Of a stretch of DNA of 52,399 nt, positions 8,125 through 16,882 are shown one piece after another (within the stretch, counting starts at the first letter, position 1; each line of letters starts with the position of its first letter). The DNA is from Clostridia bacterium (GTDB lineage: Bacteria; Bacillota; Clostridia; Oscillospirales; UBA644). The stretch covers positions 1-52,399 of the forward strand of contig WHHJ01000007.1 of assembly GCA_014872655.1 (NCBI GenBank). Direction: 5' to 3'. The notes beneath the pieces are model-generated. The model was not told where the DNA came from. It searched no databases and saw nothing but the letters and a program-made list of their open reading frames with translations. The position numbers and the translations under genes were made by a program.

Positions 8125-9420
8125 TTACTTACAAACAAAAACCGTCTTCACGCCATTCTCGGACAAATACCGGGCGGCGTCTTGCGTAATCTGTTCTCCG
8201 CACAAAACAACCGGCACTCCCGGCGGATACGGCAAAACATCCCGAGCACAAGTTCGCCCGACACTGTCTGACATTTTCACTGGTTCCGCCTCCGACCAAA
8301 AAGCGCTCCGGTAAGACCTTCTTCGCGGCAAACGAGGCGGAGCAGAAACAGCGTCTGCGTCTAAAATACGAAACGGAATCTGCTCAAAAAACGCACCAAC
8401 GGCCGCAAACACATCCGCCGTATCCAGCGGACTAAACAACATCACCACGGTGTTCTGTGTCGCCATCTCCGGATAAATCCCGTTCTCTTCCAAATACTCC
8501 GCCAGCCCATGTCCGTCACGGGTACGGATACAGATGCGCATCGGATCCACTATCGGCCCCTGTACCCACCGAATCTGAGTTCGCCGCAGCTGCTGACGCA
8601 GTGCCTCAACCCGGGCAACCGCCTGTGCAAAAGCTTCTCGGCCCTCGGTCTGGAGCCATTCGCGGCAAAAATCCAACGAGGCTAAAATCGGGAAAGACGG
8701 GCTGGTAGACCCAAAATACCTCATCTTTTCTTTGATGTCCAAAATATCCGATTCCATATTCACATGCAAGTAGGCGCCCCCGGTCAAAACCGGCAACGTT
8801 TTATGCGCCGAATCAATCACAATATCTGCATGCGCTTGCGCACTGCTCTGAGGGTTTGTCAGATACAAGTGCGTGCCGTGCGCATGATCGACAATCAATT
8901 TTTTTTGATACCGTTTGCAAACGGCCCGGATCGCGCGCAAATCAGCGCAAAGACCGTAATAATTGGGGCTGGTAATATAAACCGCCGCCGCAGACGGATA
9001 CTTCCGGCACGCCCGCTCAACCTGTTCGGCAGAAATCGGCTGAGGAACAACATCCACCGCATTATACAAAAATTCCGGACGGATGTCCAGCGCAGAAACC
9101 GCGTGAAACGCGCTGACATGACTGTTACGATCCATTAAAATCTTTTTGCCGAAAAACATCGACAAAGCCGTCTGGATGCAAAGGGTGGCACCGCCGGCAG
9201 AAAAAAACGTATGCCAGGAGCCAAAAAAGTCGCTTGCCGCCTGTTCTGCCTGTGCTAAACACCCGGTCGGATGATACAAATCATCTGTTGCCGATAATTC
9301 GGTTACATCGATGCGGGCAATCTGTTCAAAAACGCCGCCCATCCGTCCCTTGTGCCCCGGCGTGTGCAATCTTGCACGGGGACAATACGCCAACAGGCTC
9401 TCATACAGCGGGGCAGACAT
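8125..9420 (-). CDS. Orn/Lys/Arg decarboxylase family PLP enzyme (YaaO-type)
   Basis: A 431-aa fold-type I PLP enzyme. HTPGHKGRMGG near residue 19, DDLYHPTGCLAQAE near residue 46, DHAHGTH near residue 178 and the PLP-lysine motif DSAHKTLPVLTGGA near residue 205 are diagnostic of the short Gram-positive Orn/Lys/Arg decarboxylases. The family decarboxylates basic amino acids to polyamines or their precursors (arginine to agmatine, lysine to cadaverine); substrate cannot be told here. The start ATG overlaps the stop of the 46-aa upstream gene by one base (TAATG), so translation is coupled. It opens the yaaO-holB-yaaT core cluster, but here follows rnfB rather than starting a transcript. Confidence 0.92.
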   Translation of the reverse strand: MSAPLYESLLAYCPRARLHTPGHKGRMGGVFEQIARIDVTELSATDDLYHPTGCLAQAEQAASDFFGSWHTFFSAGGATLCIQTALSMFFGKKILMDRNSHVSAFHAVSALDIRPEFLYNAVDVVPQPISAEQVERACRKYPSAAAVYITSPNYYGLCADLRAIRAVCKRYQKKLIVDHAHGTHLYLTNPQSSAQAHADIVIDSAHKTLPVLTGGAYLHVNMESDILDIKEKMRYFGSTSPSFPILASLDFCREWLQTEGREAFAQAVARVEALRQQLRRTQIRWVQGPIVDPMRICIRTRDGHGLAEYLEENGIYPEMATQNTVVMLFSPLDTADVFAAVGAFFEQIPFRILDADAVSAPPRLPRRRSYRSAFWSEAEPVKMSDSVGRTCARDVLPYPPGVPVVLCGEQITQDAARYLSENGVKTVFVCK

Positions 9421-9560
9421 TACAAAAACAGGGACATAATGGGTCCCGCCAGGGCAAAGCCTAACAAAAACACCACAATTCCCGCAATGACGTACCGCAA
9501 ACGCCGATAAGTGGCTTCGCGGTCTTTTTTCACATAATAATCTTTTTGAGGCTTAAACAC
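9420..9560 (-). CDS. 46-aa single-span membrane protein coupled to rnfB
   Basis: A short GTG-started frame of 46 residues: a hydrophilic, positively charged N-terminal half (KPQKDYYVKKDREATYRRLR) and one hydrophobic helix (YVIAGIVVFLLGFALAGPIM) ending SLFL. An AGGAGG eight bases before the GTG, the 8-bp overlap with the end of rnfB and the TAATG junction with the decarboxylase all argue that it is translated. No family is recognised. Charge distribution predicts the N-terminus inside. By position it could be an accessory Rnf subunit or assembly factor, but this is inference; it could also belong with the decarboxylase. Confidence 0.72.
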   Translation of the reverse strand: MFKPQKDYYVKKDREATYRRLRYVIAGIVVFLLGFALAGPIMSLFL

Positions 9561-10380
9561 GATCCGATTCCTCCTGAACGTTTTCTACCCAACGAATCAC
9601 TTTACGAGGACATTTCTCCGCACAGGTTCCGCAGTTTGTACACAGCGAATAGTCGATCCGCGCCACATTTTCCTGCACGGTAATCGCCCCGACCGGACAA
9701 TTTTTTGCACAAATACCGCAAGCAATGCATCCGGCATCACAATATTTCCGTAAAACAGCGCCCTTATCTTTACTGGAGCATAACACCGCAACACGGCTGT
9801 CAAACGGAACCAGTTGAATGATATGCTGCGGGCACGCCGATACACACACGCCGCACGCACGGCATTTTTCTGCATCCACCCGCGCAATCCCGTTGCGCAG
9901 TTCAATCGCGCCAAACGGACAGGCCGCCGCGCAGGTTCCCAAACCGATACAGCCATAAGCACATTCTTTGGGCCCGTTTCCGAGTTTTGCAACCGAGACA
10001 CAGTCTTTTAATCCTTTATAAGCATATTTGCTTTTTGCTTTTTCACAATCCCCGTTACAAGCCACTTCTGCGCGCATGCGAACAGAATCCCCGGACTCAA
10101 CACCCATAATAGCTGCAACTTGTTTGGCCACTTCGGCTCCGCCGACCGAACACCTTCCCGGGTCTGCCTGACCCTTTACGACGGCGTCCGCATAATTCTG
10201 ACATCCGGCAAAGCCGCATCCGCCGCAATTCGCGCCCGGAAGAACCGATACAATCTGCTCAACCCGAACATCTTTTTTTACCGCAAAAATATTTCCGGCA
10301 ACGCCGAGCAAAAGCCCCAGCACAAATCCTACCACAGCCAGAACCAACACGGTAATGACAATGACCCATACAATATCCAT
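9553..10380 (-). CDS. rnfB: Rnf electron transport complex subunit B (polyferredoxin)
   Basis: A 275-aa subunit: an N-terminal membrane helix (IVITVLVLAVVGFVLGLLLG), the RnfB-specific four-cysteine cluster domain with CGGCGFAGCQNYADAV near residue 52, then four ferredoxin-type motifs (CIGLGTCAAACP, CRACGVCVSACP, CIACGICAKNCP, CTNCGTCAEKCP). RnfB is the entry point for electrons from reduced ferredoxin; the complex passes them to NAD+ while exporting Na+ or H+. It comes last in the C-D-G-E-A-B order typical of Clostridia. AAGGAG precedes the ATG at 10380. Its 3' end overlaps a 46-aa membrane gene. Confidence 0.97.
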   Translation of the reverse strand: MDIVWVIVITVLVLAVVGFVLGLLLGVAGNIFAVKKDVRVEQIVSVLPGANCGGCGFAGCQNYADAVVKGQADPGRCSVGGAEVAKQVAAIMGVESGDSVRMRAEVACNGDCEKAKSKYAYKGLKDCVSVAKLGNGPKECAYGCIGLGTCAAACPFGAIELRNGIARVDAEKCRACGVCVSACPQHIIQLVPFDSRVAVLCSSKDKGAVLRKYCDAGCIACGICAKNCPVGAITVQENVARIDYSLCTNCGTCAEKCPRKVIRWVENVQEESDRV

Positions 10381-10392
10381 GTTCTCTCCTTA

Positions 10393-10974
10393 TTAAAACG
10401 GCAAACTTAATCCCTGAAATCCCATAAAAGCAATACTTAAAATCGCCGCGGCGATCAAGGCGATGGGAAATCCTCTGAAAGGTTTGGGGATACTCTGTTC
10501 CTGAATCCGCTCACGCACCAGCGCCAGCATCACAATCGCCAACAAGAAGCCTACGCCGGCCGCAAAGCCATACACTACCGAAGACAAAAAGTCATACTGA
10601 TTGGAAACATTCACCAGCGCCGCACCCAACACCGCACAGTTTGTAGTAATCAGCGGCAAATAAATTCCCAGCGCCGAATACAGAGCCGGAACCTGCTTTT
10701 GCAAAAACATTTCCACCAACTGTACCAACGCCGCAATCACCACAATAAACGCGATGGTTTTTAAATATTCCAACTCTAACGGAACCAATACAAAATAGTA
10801 AAGCAGCCAGGTCAGCGCCGAGGACAGCGTCATCGTAAAAATAACCGCAAAACCCATGCCGACCGCCGTCCCTGTTTTTTTAGAGACGCCTAAAAACGGA
10901 CAAATGCCGTAAAATTTAACAAACACAAAGTTTTGAATTAAAATGGCGTTAATGGCCAGAACAATAAGCCCCAA
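10393..10974 (-). CDS. rnfA: Rnf complex subunit A (integral membrane)
   Basis: A 193-aa, six-helix membrane protein with the RnfA/NqrE signatures NFVFVKFYGICPFLGVSKK near the N-terminus and LITTNCAVLGAAL near residue 107. These halves hold the cysteines that coordinate an intramembrane iron-sulfur centre with RnfE. The start codon is TTG at 10974, placed immediately after the rnfE stop (TAG TTG) with AGGAGGAG ahead of it; no ATG alternative fits the family start. Part of the six-gene Rnf operon. Confidence 0.95.
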   Translation of the reverse strand: MGLIVLAINAILIQNFVFVKFYGICPFLGVSKKTGTAVGMGFAVIFTMTLSSALTWLLYYFVLVPLELEYLKTIAFIVVIAALVQLVEMFLQKQVPALYSALGIYLPLITTNCAVLGAALVNVSNQYDFLSSVVYGFAAGVGFLLAIVMLALVRERIQEQSIPKPFRGFPIALIAAAILSIAFMGFQGLSLPF

Positions 10975-11598
10975 CTACTTCTCCTCCTTTTTTCGTACTG
11001 CGGAGGTGATAAATTGCACCAAAGCAATCAAACAACCCAACACCAAAAAGCCGCCGGCCGGCGATATCAGCAACACCGCCGGTTCATAGCCGGACGGCAT
11101 CACTTGCACGCCAAACAGGGTTCCGCTGCCGAACAGTTCGCGGATCACCGACATCAAAATCAGCGCCCCGGTAAAACCCAATCCGGTTGCCAGACCGTCC
11201 ACCACAGACGGTAACGGCGTATTTTTAGAAGCAAAACTTTCAGCCCGCGCCAAAATCACACAGTTTACCACAATCAGCGGAATAAATAACCCCAGTGATT
11301 TTGAAAGATCCGGCACATAGGCCTTCATCAACAAATCAATCACCGTCACAAACCCGGCAATCACCACCACATAAGAAGCAATCCGAATCTGTTTGGGGAT
11401 AAACTTGCGCAGCACCGATATAAACAAATTAGAAAAGATCAACACAAATGTCACGCAAAAACCCATACCGATCCCGTTGATAACAGAGGTCGTAATCGCC
11501 AGCGTCGAACACATTCCCAGCAACTGAATAAACGTTGGGTTGTTGGTGATCATGCCGTCTTTCAGTATTTTTTTATAACTTACCTTTTTCTCGTTCAT
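10975..11598 (-). CDS. rnfE: Rnf complex subunit E (integral membrane)
   Basis: A 207-aa homologue of RnfA with the same fold. It has the paired-cysteine motifs QLLGMCSTLAITTS near residue 25 and LIVVNCVILARAE near residue 108, and a LPSVVDGLATGLGF loop. It pairs with RnfA in inverted topology to carry electrons across the membrane. The ATG overlaps the rnfG stop by 4 bp (ATGA) and GGGAGG lies upstream. The C-terminus is short and basic. Confidence 0.95.
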   Translation of the reverse strand: MNEKKVSYKKILKDGMITNNPTFIQLLGMCSTLAITTSVINGIGMGFCVTFVLIFSNLFISVLRKFIPKQIRIASYVVVIAGFVTVIDLLMKAYVPDLSKSLGLFIPLIVVNCVILARAESFASKNTPLPSVVDGLATGLGFTGALILMSVIRELFGSGTLFGVQVMPSGYEPAVLLISPAGGFLVLGCLIALVQFITSAVRKKEEK

Positions 11599-12167
11599 CC
11601 GGCCTGACCTCCCGTTATTGTTTCAACGGCCTGCAGCGCCAGCGCAGTACCGTTCTTCAGTCCTTTTGAGGTCACGGTCGCACCGCTGATAGCATCTACC
11701 TGTCCGGAAGCATTTGTCGCGTCTACCACCTTAGACCCGATTCCGGGCGTTTCCGAACTGGACGTGATGCGAACCCCCAAACAAGTTTTTCCGTCCAAAT
11801 CCGTTGCCACAACCATACCGATTCCGTCGCTGCTAAATCCCATGGTCGTCACATCTACACAGTACCCAATCTCTTCGCCGGTTTCGGAATAAGCCTTATA
11901 AACCGCGTCCACACGCCCCATTGAAGATGAGGTCGAATCAAAATCTGCAACATTTTCAAAGCGCTGAGCCTGCGGCAACAAAGCGCGCCGCGCTTCATCG
12001 CCTGTCCGAGCGTCGTTTGCGGCAATGGTATCTTTCGTCAAGGCGTTGACCACCGCCAGCATCAACACCACAAACGCAATGATCACCGTTAATTTACAAG
12101 CGGTAATAAATACCTGTTTATCAAAATAAACCGTTTTGGAGTTATTGGTTGGATTGTTCTTTTTCAA
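11595..12167 (-). CDS. rnfG: Rnf complex subunit G (covalent FMN subunit)
   Basis: A 190-aa protein: short basic N-terminus, one transmembrane helix (LTVIIAFVVLMLAVVNALT), then an extracytoplasmic FMN-binding domain with GIGSKVVDATN and the flavinylation motif SGATVTS (threonine-linked FMN) near residue 165. The start is taken as TTG at 12167, with AAAAGGAGG nine bases upstream; the frame is open 23 codons further, but that stretch lies inside rnfD and does not look conserved. It therefore overlaps rnfD by 26 bp. No apbE flavin transferase gene is seen in the window. Confidence 0.93.
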   Translation of the reverse strand: MKKNNPTNNSKTVYFDKQVFITACKLTVIIAFVVLMLAVVNALTKDTIAANDARTGDEARRALLPQAQRFENVADFDSTSSSMGRVDAVYKAYSETGEEIGYCVDVTTMGFSSDGIGMVVATDLDGKTCLGVRITSSSETPGIGSKVVDATNASGQVDAISGATVTSKGLKNGTALALQAVETITGGQAG

Positions 12168-13149
12168 GCTGCCGTCCCTCCTTTTCTCCAAATCTGCGCG
12201 GAGCCGTCGCCTGATCGATAGCGAAGGTAAACACATTCATCAATAAAATTGCATAACTGACGCCCTCGCTGTATCCGCTGAAATACCGGAACAGCACCGT
12301 CAAAAGCCCGCACCCCACGCCATAAATCAGCATTCCTTTCCGCGTTACCGGACAGGTTGTGTAATCCGTAGCCATAAAAAACGCGCCCAACATCAAGCCT
12401 CCGCTGCAAAGCTGCGCCAACATGTACTGCACGTCAAAAGACGGCCCGTTCAACGGGAACAAAAACGTGATAATCGCCACCGTTCCCAAATACGCCACCG
12501 GAACACGCCAGGAAATCACGCGCCGAATTAACAAATAAACAGCCCCGACCAAAATTGCCGCCGTACAAACTTCACCCAAACAGCCGCCGGTCTTGCCCAA
12601 AAATAAATCTAAAACCCGCAGTCCCTGCGGCAATGTTCCGCTGCTTTTCAACACCGACAGCGGAGTAGCGGAAGAAACGGCGTCCACGCCTCCCAGCACC
12701 GAAACGCCGTCCGAAAACGGCTCAATCCAAAAGGTCATCAACTGCGGCCATGCAACCATCACCGCCGCGCGCCCGACTAATGCAGGATTGGCAAAATTTT
12801 TACCCAATCCGCCAAACAGCATTTTTGCAATCACAATCGCAATAAAAGTGCCCACAACCACCAGCCAATAAGGAACGCTGACCGGCACATTGAACGCAAA
12901 CAGCATGCCCGTCACAATACAAGACAAATCCGAAACCGTGTTCGGCTTTTTCGTCACCCAATCAAACAAAGATTCAAACACCGCACAGCAAGCCACGCTC
13001 AGTACGGTGATGGCCAGCGCCCGCCAGCCAAACAAAATCACAGACGCCACCACTATCGGCAACATCGCGATAATGACGTCCAACATAATCCGTCTTACAG
13101 AAGATTTCGCCCGATAATGCGGAGAAGAACTTACCAACAATTTTTCCAT
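12142..13149 (-). CDS. rnfD: Rnf complex subunit D (membrane flavoprotein)
   Basis: A 335-aa polytopic membrane protein beginning MEKLLVSSSPHYRAKSSV, as in RnfD/NqrB. The covalent FMN site is in SSATPLSVLK near residue 180. Other family segments are FGGLGKNFANPALVGRA near residue 113 and FFMATDYTTCPVT near residue 258. It forms the ion-translocation path together with RnfG. TAGGAGGGG precedes the ATG, and the gene starts 12 bp after rnfC ends. Confidence 0.96.
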   Translation of the reverse strand: MEKLLVSSSPHYRAKSSVRRIMLDVIIAMLPIVVASVILFGWRALAITVLSVACCAVFESLFDWVTKKPNTVSDLSCIVTGMLFAFNVPVSVPYWLVVVGTFIAIVIAKMLFGGLGKNFANPALVGRAAVMVAWPQLMTFWIEPFSDGVSVLGGVDAVSSATPLSVLKSSGTLPQGLRVLDLFLGKTGGCLGEVCTAAILVGAVYLLIRRVISWRVPVAYLGTVAIITFLFPLNGPSFDVQYMLAQLCSGGLMLGAFFMATDYTTCPVTRKGMLIYGVGCGLLTVLFRYFSGYSEGVSYAILLMNVFTFAIDQATAPRRFGEKEGRQLEKEQSNQ

Positions 13150-13160
13150 TTCGTCCCCTC

Positions 13161-14489
13161 CTAAGCTTTCTTGGCCCGCTCGGCAGCCATGATTTTTGCT
13201 TTACACATCCGCATCGTTTGTACCAAATACAGCTTTGCCGGACAAACATACGCACAGCACCCGCACTCAATACAATCCATCACATGCAGCTTTTTACATT
13301 GTTCCATATTGTCCGCGCGCGATGCCCGATTGATATAGTTGGGCATCAAGTTCATCGGACACGCCGAAACGCAGCGGCCGCAATGGATACAAACCTGATT
13401 GTCCGCAAATTGTTCTTCGCCGCCGGCAAACGCCAGCAAAGCGGAAGTGCTCTTCATCACAGGCGTATCCAAATGGTGCTGCGCGCTGCCCATCATCGGA
13501 CCTCCGCAAATCACCTTATACGGCTCGCGGACAAACCCTCCGCAAAACTCAAACAAATCCTGATACGGCGTTCCGATCCGCACCAACAAATTTTTCGCTT
13601 CACGCACCGCACTGCCCGACACGGTCACAACCCGTTTAATCAGCGGACGGCCCTTCGCAATAGCCCGGTACACCGAAGCACAGGTATCCACATTAAAAAC
13701 GGCGCAACCCACGTCCATCGGCAACTTTCCGGGCGGCACTTTTCTGCCGGTAATGGCGTAAATCAACTGTTTTTCTCCACCTTGCGGATACTTGGTTTTT
13801 AACACCGCAATCCGGATCGACGTTCCCTGCGCCGCCTGCCTCATCTGCCGGATCGCGTCCGGTTTATTATTTTCGATCCCCACGATCGCCTCCGAGCAAC
13901 CCAGGCACTGCATAAATACCTGAATGCCGGCGATGATTTTGCGCGGGTACTCCAGCATCGCCCGATGATCCGCCGTAATATACGGCTCACATTCCGCGCC
14001 GTTAATCAAAATGGTATTGACTTTTTTCTCTAAAGCCGTCTTCAGTTTTACATGTAACGGAAATCCGGCGCCGCCCATACCGGTGATTCCGGCCTCTCGC
14101 GCGGCAAGAATAATCTGATCGGACGTCCATGTTGAAAAATCTACATTCTCCGGCGCGATATAATCCGGATGCCGCGTATCTTTTCCGTCATTTTCAATCA
14201 CAATCGCAGGCCGTTTGATCCCGCTGGAGTGCCAGCAGTCCTCGATCGCTGTCACAACCCCAGAAACGGAAGAATGAACCGGGCAACTCATATACGCCGA
14301 ACTATCGGCAATTTTTTGCCCCACCGTCACGGTATCGCCGACCCCAACAAGCGGCTCGCAAACGGCACCGATATGCTGAATCAGCGGCATAATAATTCGA
14401 GCCGGAGCCGGCATTTGAACGATCGGCAGATCGGCCGTACGCTTTTTCTGATAATCGGGATGAATCCCCCCATGAAATGTAAAAGCCAA
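13161..14489 (-). CDS. rnfC: Rnf complex subunit C (NADH/ferredoxin-side subunit)
   Basis: A 442-aa cytoplasmic subunit. In order: an RnfC barrel-sandwich N-terminal region (FHGGIHPDYQKK), a biotinyl-like fold (GDTVTVGQKIADSSAYMSCPVHSSVSG), the FMN/NAD-binding Nqo1-like region with GITGMGGAGFPLHVKL and INGAECEPYI, and two C-terminal 4Fe-4S motifs CIHCGRCVSACP and CIECGCCAYVCP. It connects the membrane part to NAD. The start is a TTG at 14489 behind GAAGGAG; the longer reading (18 codons) lacks family similarity. First gene of the Rnf operon. Confidence 0.95.
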   Translation of the reverse strand: MAFTFHGGIHPDYQKKRTADLPIVQMPAPARIIMPLIQHIGAVCEPLVGVGDTVTVGQKIADSSAYMSCPVHSSVSGVVTAIEDCWHSSGIKRPAIVIENDGKDTRHPDYIAPENVDFSTWTSDQIILAAREAGITGMGGAGFPLHVKLKTALEKKVNTILINGAECEPYITADHRAMLEYPRKIIAGIQVFMQCLGCSEAIVGIENNKPDAIRQMRQAAQGTSIRIAVLKTKYPQGGEKQLIYAITGRKVPPGKLPMDVGCAVFNVDTCASVYRAIAKGRPLIKRVVTVSGSAVREAKNLLVRIGTPYQDLFEFCGGFVREPYKVICGGPMMGSAQHHLDTPVMKSTSALLAFAGGEEQFADNQVCIHCGRCVSACPMNLMPNYINRASRADNMEQCKKLHVMDCIECGCCAYVCPAKLYLVQTMRMCKAKIMAAERAKKA

Positions 14490-14543
14490 AAAAATCGCTC
14501 CTTCTCTGATAATGTCCACTATAATAAAATAACTTAATAACAC

Positions 14544-15179
14544 TTATAACTTTTGTCCGTCTGAACTTCGCGAAAAAAATCGTTCGGTCTCCGATAAAAG
14601 AACTTTTCCATAAAACCGCGACTGCAACGCTTGCTGCATCTGCTCAAACCGGTCCTGCGGCAGGGTTGCGTGCATGCGTACCCGATCCGTAAAATCCTGC
14701 TTATCAATCCGTGTCCCAAAAGATTCCATCAAATGCGACACCGAACCATGCAACTCATATCCATATTCCAATAAAAACGACACCGCGGGTACAATCTCCG
14801 CTTTTCCGCTCGCCTCCACCGCCAGCGCCGCCGCGCGGGTGTAAGCACGGACCAAACCGCCTGCACCCAGTAAAATCCCGCCAAACCAACGCGTCACCAC
14901 AATACAGGTATCCACCAGTTCATTGAGATGAATCACCTTTAAAACCGGCATTCCCGCCGTTCCCTGCGGCTCTCCGGCATCGCTGAACCGCTCAATGCCA
15001 TGCTCTCGCAAGCAGTACGCGTATACATTATGTGTTGCCTGATTGTTCTGTTCCTGAACCTGCCGGATTTTTTCAATAGACTGCTTTTCATCTGTCACAA
15101 AAAAGGAATAACTGCGAAAAACAGACTTTTTTTCTACGAACTCGGCAACTGCATCGCAACCTACTGTAAATACGCTCAT
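14544..15179 (-). CDS. yigZ: IMPACT/YigZ family protein
   Basis: A 211-aa protein of the UPF0029/IMPACT family. It has THNVYAYCLRE near residue 50, the signature FSDAGEPQGTAGMPVL near residue 66, and VVTRWFGGILLGAGGLVRAY near residue 95. The C-terminal 70 residues form the usual ferredoxin-like domain. The family is related to eukaryotic IMPACT, an inhibitor of Gcn2; the bacterial role is not settled. The ATG at 15179 is preferred to a GTG two codons earlier because GGAG sits seven bases before it. It has its own promoter (15215-15243) and precedes rnfC by 54 bp, so it may be read into the Rnf operon. Confidence 0.9.
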   Translation of the reverse strand: MSVFTVGCDAVAEFVEKKSVFRSYSFFVTDEKQSIEKIRQVQEQNNQATHNVYAYCLREHGIERFSDAGEPQGTAGMPVLKVIHLNELVDTCIVVTRWFGGILLGAGGLVRAYTRAAALAVEASGKAEIVPAVSFLLEYGYELHGSVSHLMESFGTRIDKQDFTDRVRMHATLPQDRFEQMQQALQSRFYGKVLLSETERFFSRSSDGQKL

Positions 15180-15214
15180 GTACACACTCCGCCAACCTTA
15201 AATTCTACGTAGTT

Positions 15215-15243
15215 ATTATAGCACATTTGGCTCTTTTTTGCAA
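15215..15243 (-). promoter_or_regulatory. Promoter for yigZ (and possibly rnf)
   Basis: Minus-strand TTGCAA, 17-bp spacer, TATAAT, 36 bp before the yigZ start. No equally clear promoter or terminator was seen in the 54-bp gap ahead of rnfC, so this promoter may also feed the Rnf operon. Confidence 0.72.
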
Positions 15244-15338
15244 CATTTTCAACTTGTTCCAAAAAATTTTAGAATTATATATTATAATAAATTTGAAGTG
15301 ATATTCTATTCATATTTTTCCACAGGGAGGACAAAAAA

Positions 15339-15632
15339 ATGTTTCAACACATTGTTCTTTATAAACTAAAAGACGGAAGTATGCAGGCAAAAAAAGCCCT
15401 GAAAGAAAAATTCATGTCCATGCAAGGGAATGTTGAACAAATCAAACAAATCGAAGTCGGCATTGACGTACTGCAAGGTGACCGTTCGTTTGATGTAAGT
15501 TTGTTTATTCGTTTTGCCAACATGCAGGACTTTTTAGATTATAAATCACATCCATATCATCTGCAAGTAGCGGAATTCGTTCAAAAGGTAAAAGATAAAT
15601 CCGTATCTGTCGACTACGAAGACAACGACTGA
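15339..15632 (+). CDS. Dabb-family (stress-responsive alpha-beta barrel) protein
   Basis: A 97-aa protein starting MFQHIVLYKLKDGS and containing a GIDVLQGDRSFDVSLFIRF strand pair and a HPYHLQVAEFVQKV helix, the layout of dimeric alpha-beta barrel (Dabb) domains. Members are small homodimers of mostly unknown role, linked in some cases to stress or to aromatic degradation. GGGAGGA precedes the ATG. It starts 13 bp before an MFS transporter gene and probably shares its transcript, which ends at the terminator at 16883. No specific substrate can be inferred. Confidence 0.85.
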   Translation: MFQHIVLYKLKDGSMQAKKALKEKFMSMQGNVEQIKQIEVGIDVLQGDRSFDVSLFIRFANMQDFLDYKSHPYHLQVAEFVQKVKDKSVSVDYEDND

Positions 15633-15645
15633 TCTTGATACAAAA

Positions 15646-16848
15646 ATGAGTATGAAAAAGACACTCTCTTATCAGCACACGATTTACACGTGCTTTGGCG
15701 GTTCGGCAACACAGGCAACGGTAAACAACTTTGTCCCGCTTTTGTTTGTGACGTTCAGCACGCAGTTTTCGATTCCGCTGGACCAAATCGCCTTATTGGC
15801 ATCCATTAACTTTATCACTCAATTAATCGTCGATATTTGCGCACCCAAAGTGTGCAACAAAATCGGCTTGCGCGCTTGCGTGGTTTTATCTCAGGTCTTC
15901 GTTGCGGCAGGTTTGATTGGTCTGGCAGTTTTGCCTGCCATACTCCCGTTACCCTACCTGGGTTTAGCGTTATCCGTTATTTTATACGCTTGCGGCGGCG
16001 GGCTTGTAGAAGTATTTGTCAGCCCGATCGTTCAGGCATGCCCATCTAAACATAAACAAGCAACTATGGGGCTGCTCCACTCTTTTTACTGTTGGGGTCA
16101 GGTTTTTGTTGTTTTAGCTTCCACGGCATTCTTTTTCTTTTTTCATATTTCAAACTGGTTTATTTTAGCGGTTTTGTGGGCAATCTTGCCGATATTGGAC
16201 GCGATTTGTTTTGCGCTTGTCCCGATCCCCGCATTAACTGAAGACGGTTCTCAGGGATTAAAGCCCCGGCAACTGCTTCAGTCCAAAACCTTTTTATTGG
16301 CTGTTCTTGCCATGATGGGGGCGGGAGCGTGCGAGATGGCCATGGCGCAATGGGCTTCGGCCTTTGCAGAAACCGGTCTTCATGTCAGCAAAACAATCGG
16401 AGATATTGCAGGCCCCTGCGCGTTTGCGGTATTGATGGGACTTTCACGCGTGGTATACGCCAAATTGTCGCAACAAATTCATTTAAATAAAATGATGACT
16501 CTCAGCGGCGGAATCTGTGTTCTCGGATATCTGCTTGCAGCGCTTTCGCCCTGGGCGGCAGGCGGCCTGGTGGGTTGCGCGTTATGCGGTTTAGGCGTCG
16601 GCATTATGTGGCCGGGAACCTTAAGTTTAACCGCAGAAAAAATGCCGGCCGGCGGAGCATCCATGTTTGCCGGATTGGCGTTAGCCGGGGATATTGGCTG
16701 CGTTTGCGGCCCGGCGCTGGTGGGCCTGATGTCTCGAGTAACCGGGGAATTAAAAACAGGAATGTTGCTTTCTATTATTTTCCCGATCACTTTAACGATT
16801 GCCGTCTATTTTATTACGCGGCGCGGGGCGCAGCTCTCCTCCGATTGA
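15646..16848 (+). CDS. Major facilitator superfamily transporter
   Basis: A 400-aa protein with about twelve hydrophobic helices. The first is near residues 12-35 (CFGGSATQATVNNFVPLLFV) and a long polar central loop lies around residues 195-215, splitting it into two six-helix halves. This is the standard MFS layout; a DICAPKVCNKIGLR loop corresponds to the 2-3 loop signature. Substrate unknown; sugar or drug carriers are possible. The start is uncertain: MSMKK or MKK two codons later, with no good Shine-Dalgarno, so translation may be coupled to the Dabb gene. Followed by a strong terminator. Confidence 0.85.
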   Translation: MSMKKTLSYQHTIYTCFGGSATQATVNNFVPLLFVTFSTQFSIPLDQIALLASINFITQLIVDICAPKVCNKIGLRACVVLSQVFVAAGLIGLAVLPAILPLPYLGLALSVILYACGGGLVEVFVSPIVQACPSKHKQATMGLLHSFYCWGQVFVVLASTAFFFFFHISNWFILAVLWAILPILDAICFALVPIPALTEDGSQGLKPRQLLQSKTFLLAVLAMMGAGACEMAMAQWASAFAETGLHVSKTIGDIAGPCAFAVLMGLSRVVYAKLSQQIHLNKMMTLSGGICVLGYLLAALSPWAAGGLVGCALCGLGVGIMWPGTLSLTAEKMPAGGASMFAGLALAGDIGCVCGPALVGLMSRVTGELKTGMLLSIIFPITLTIAVYFITRRGAQLSSD

Positions 16849-16882
16849 ATCTAAAAAATCGAGAACTTTCAAACTAAAAAAA

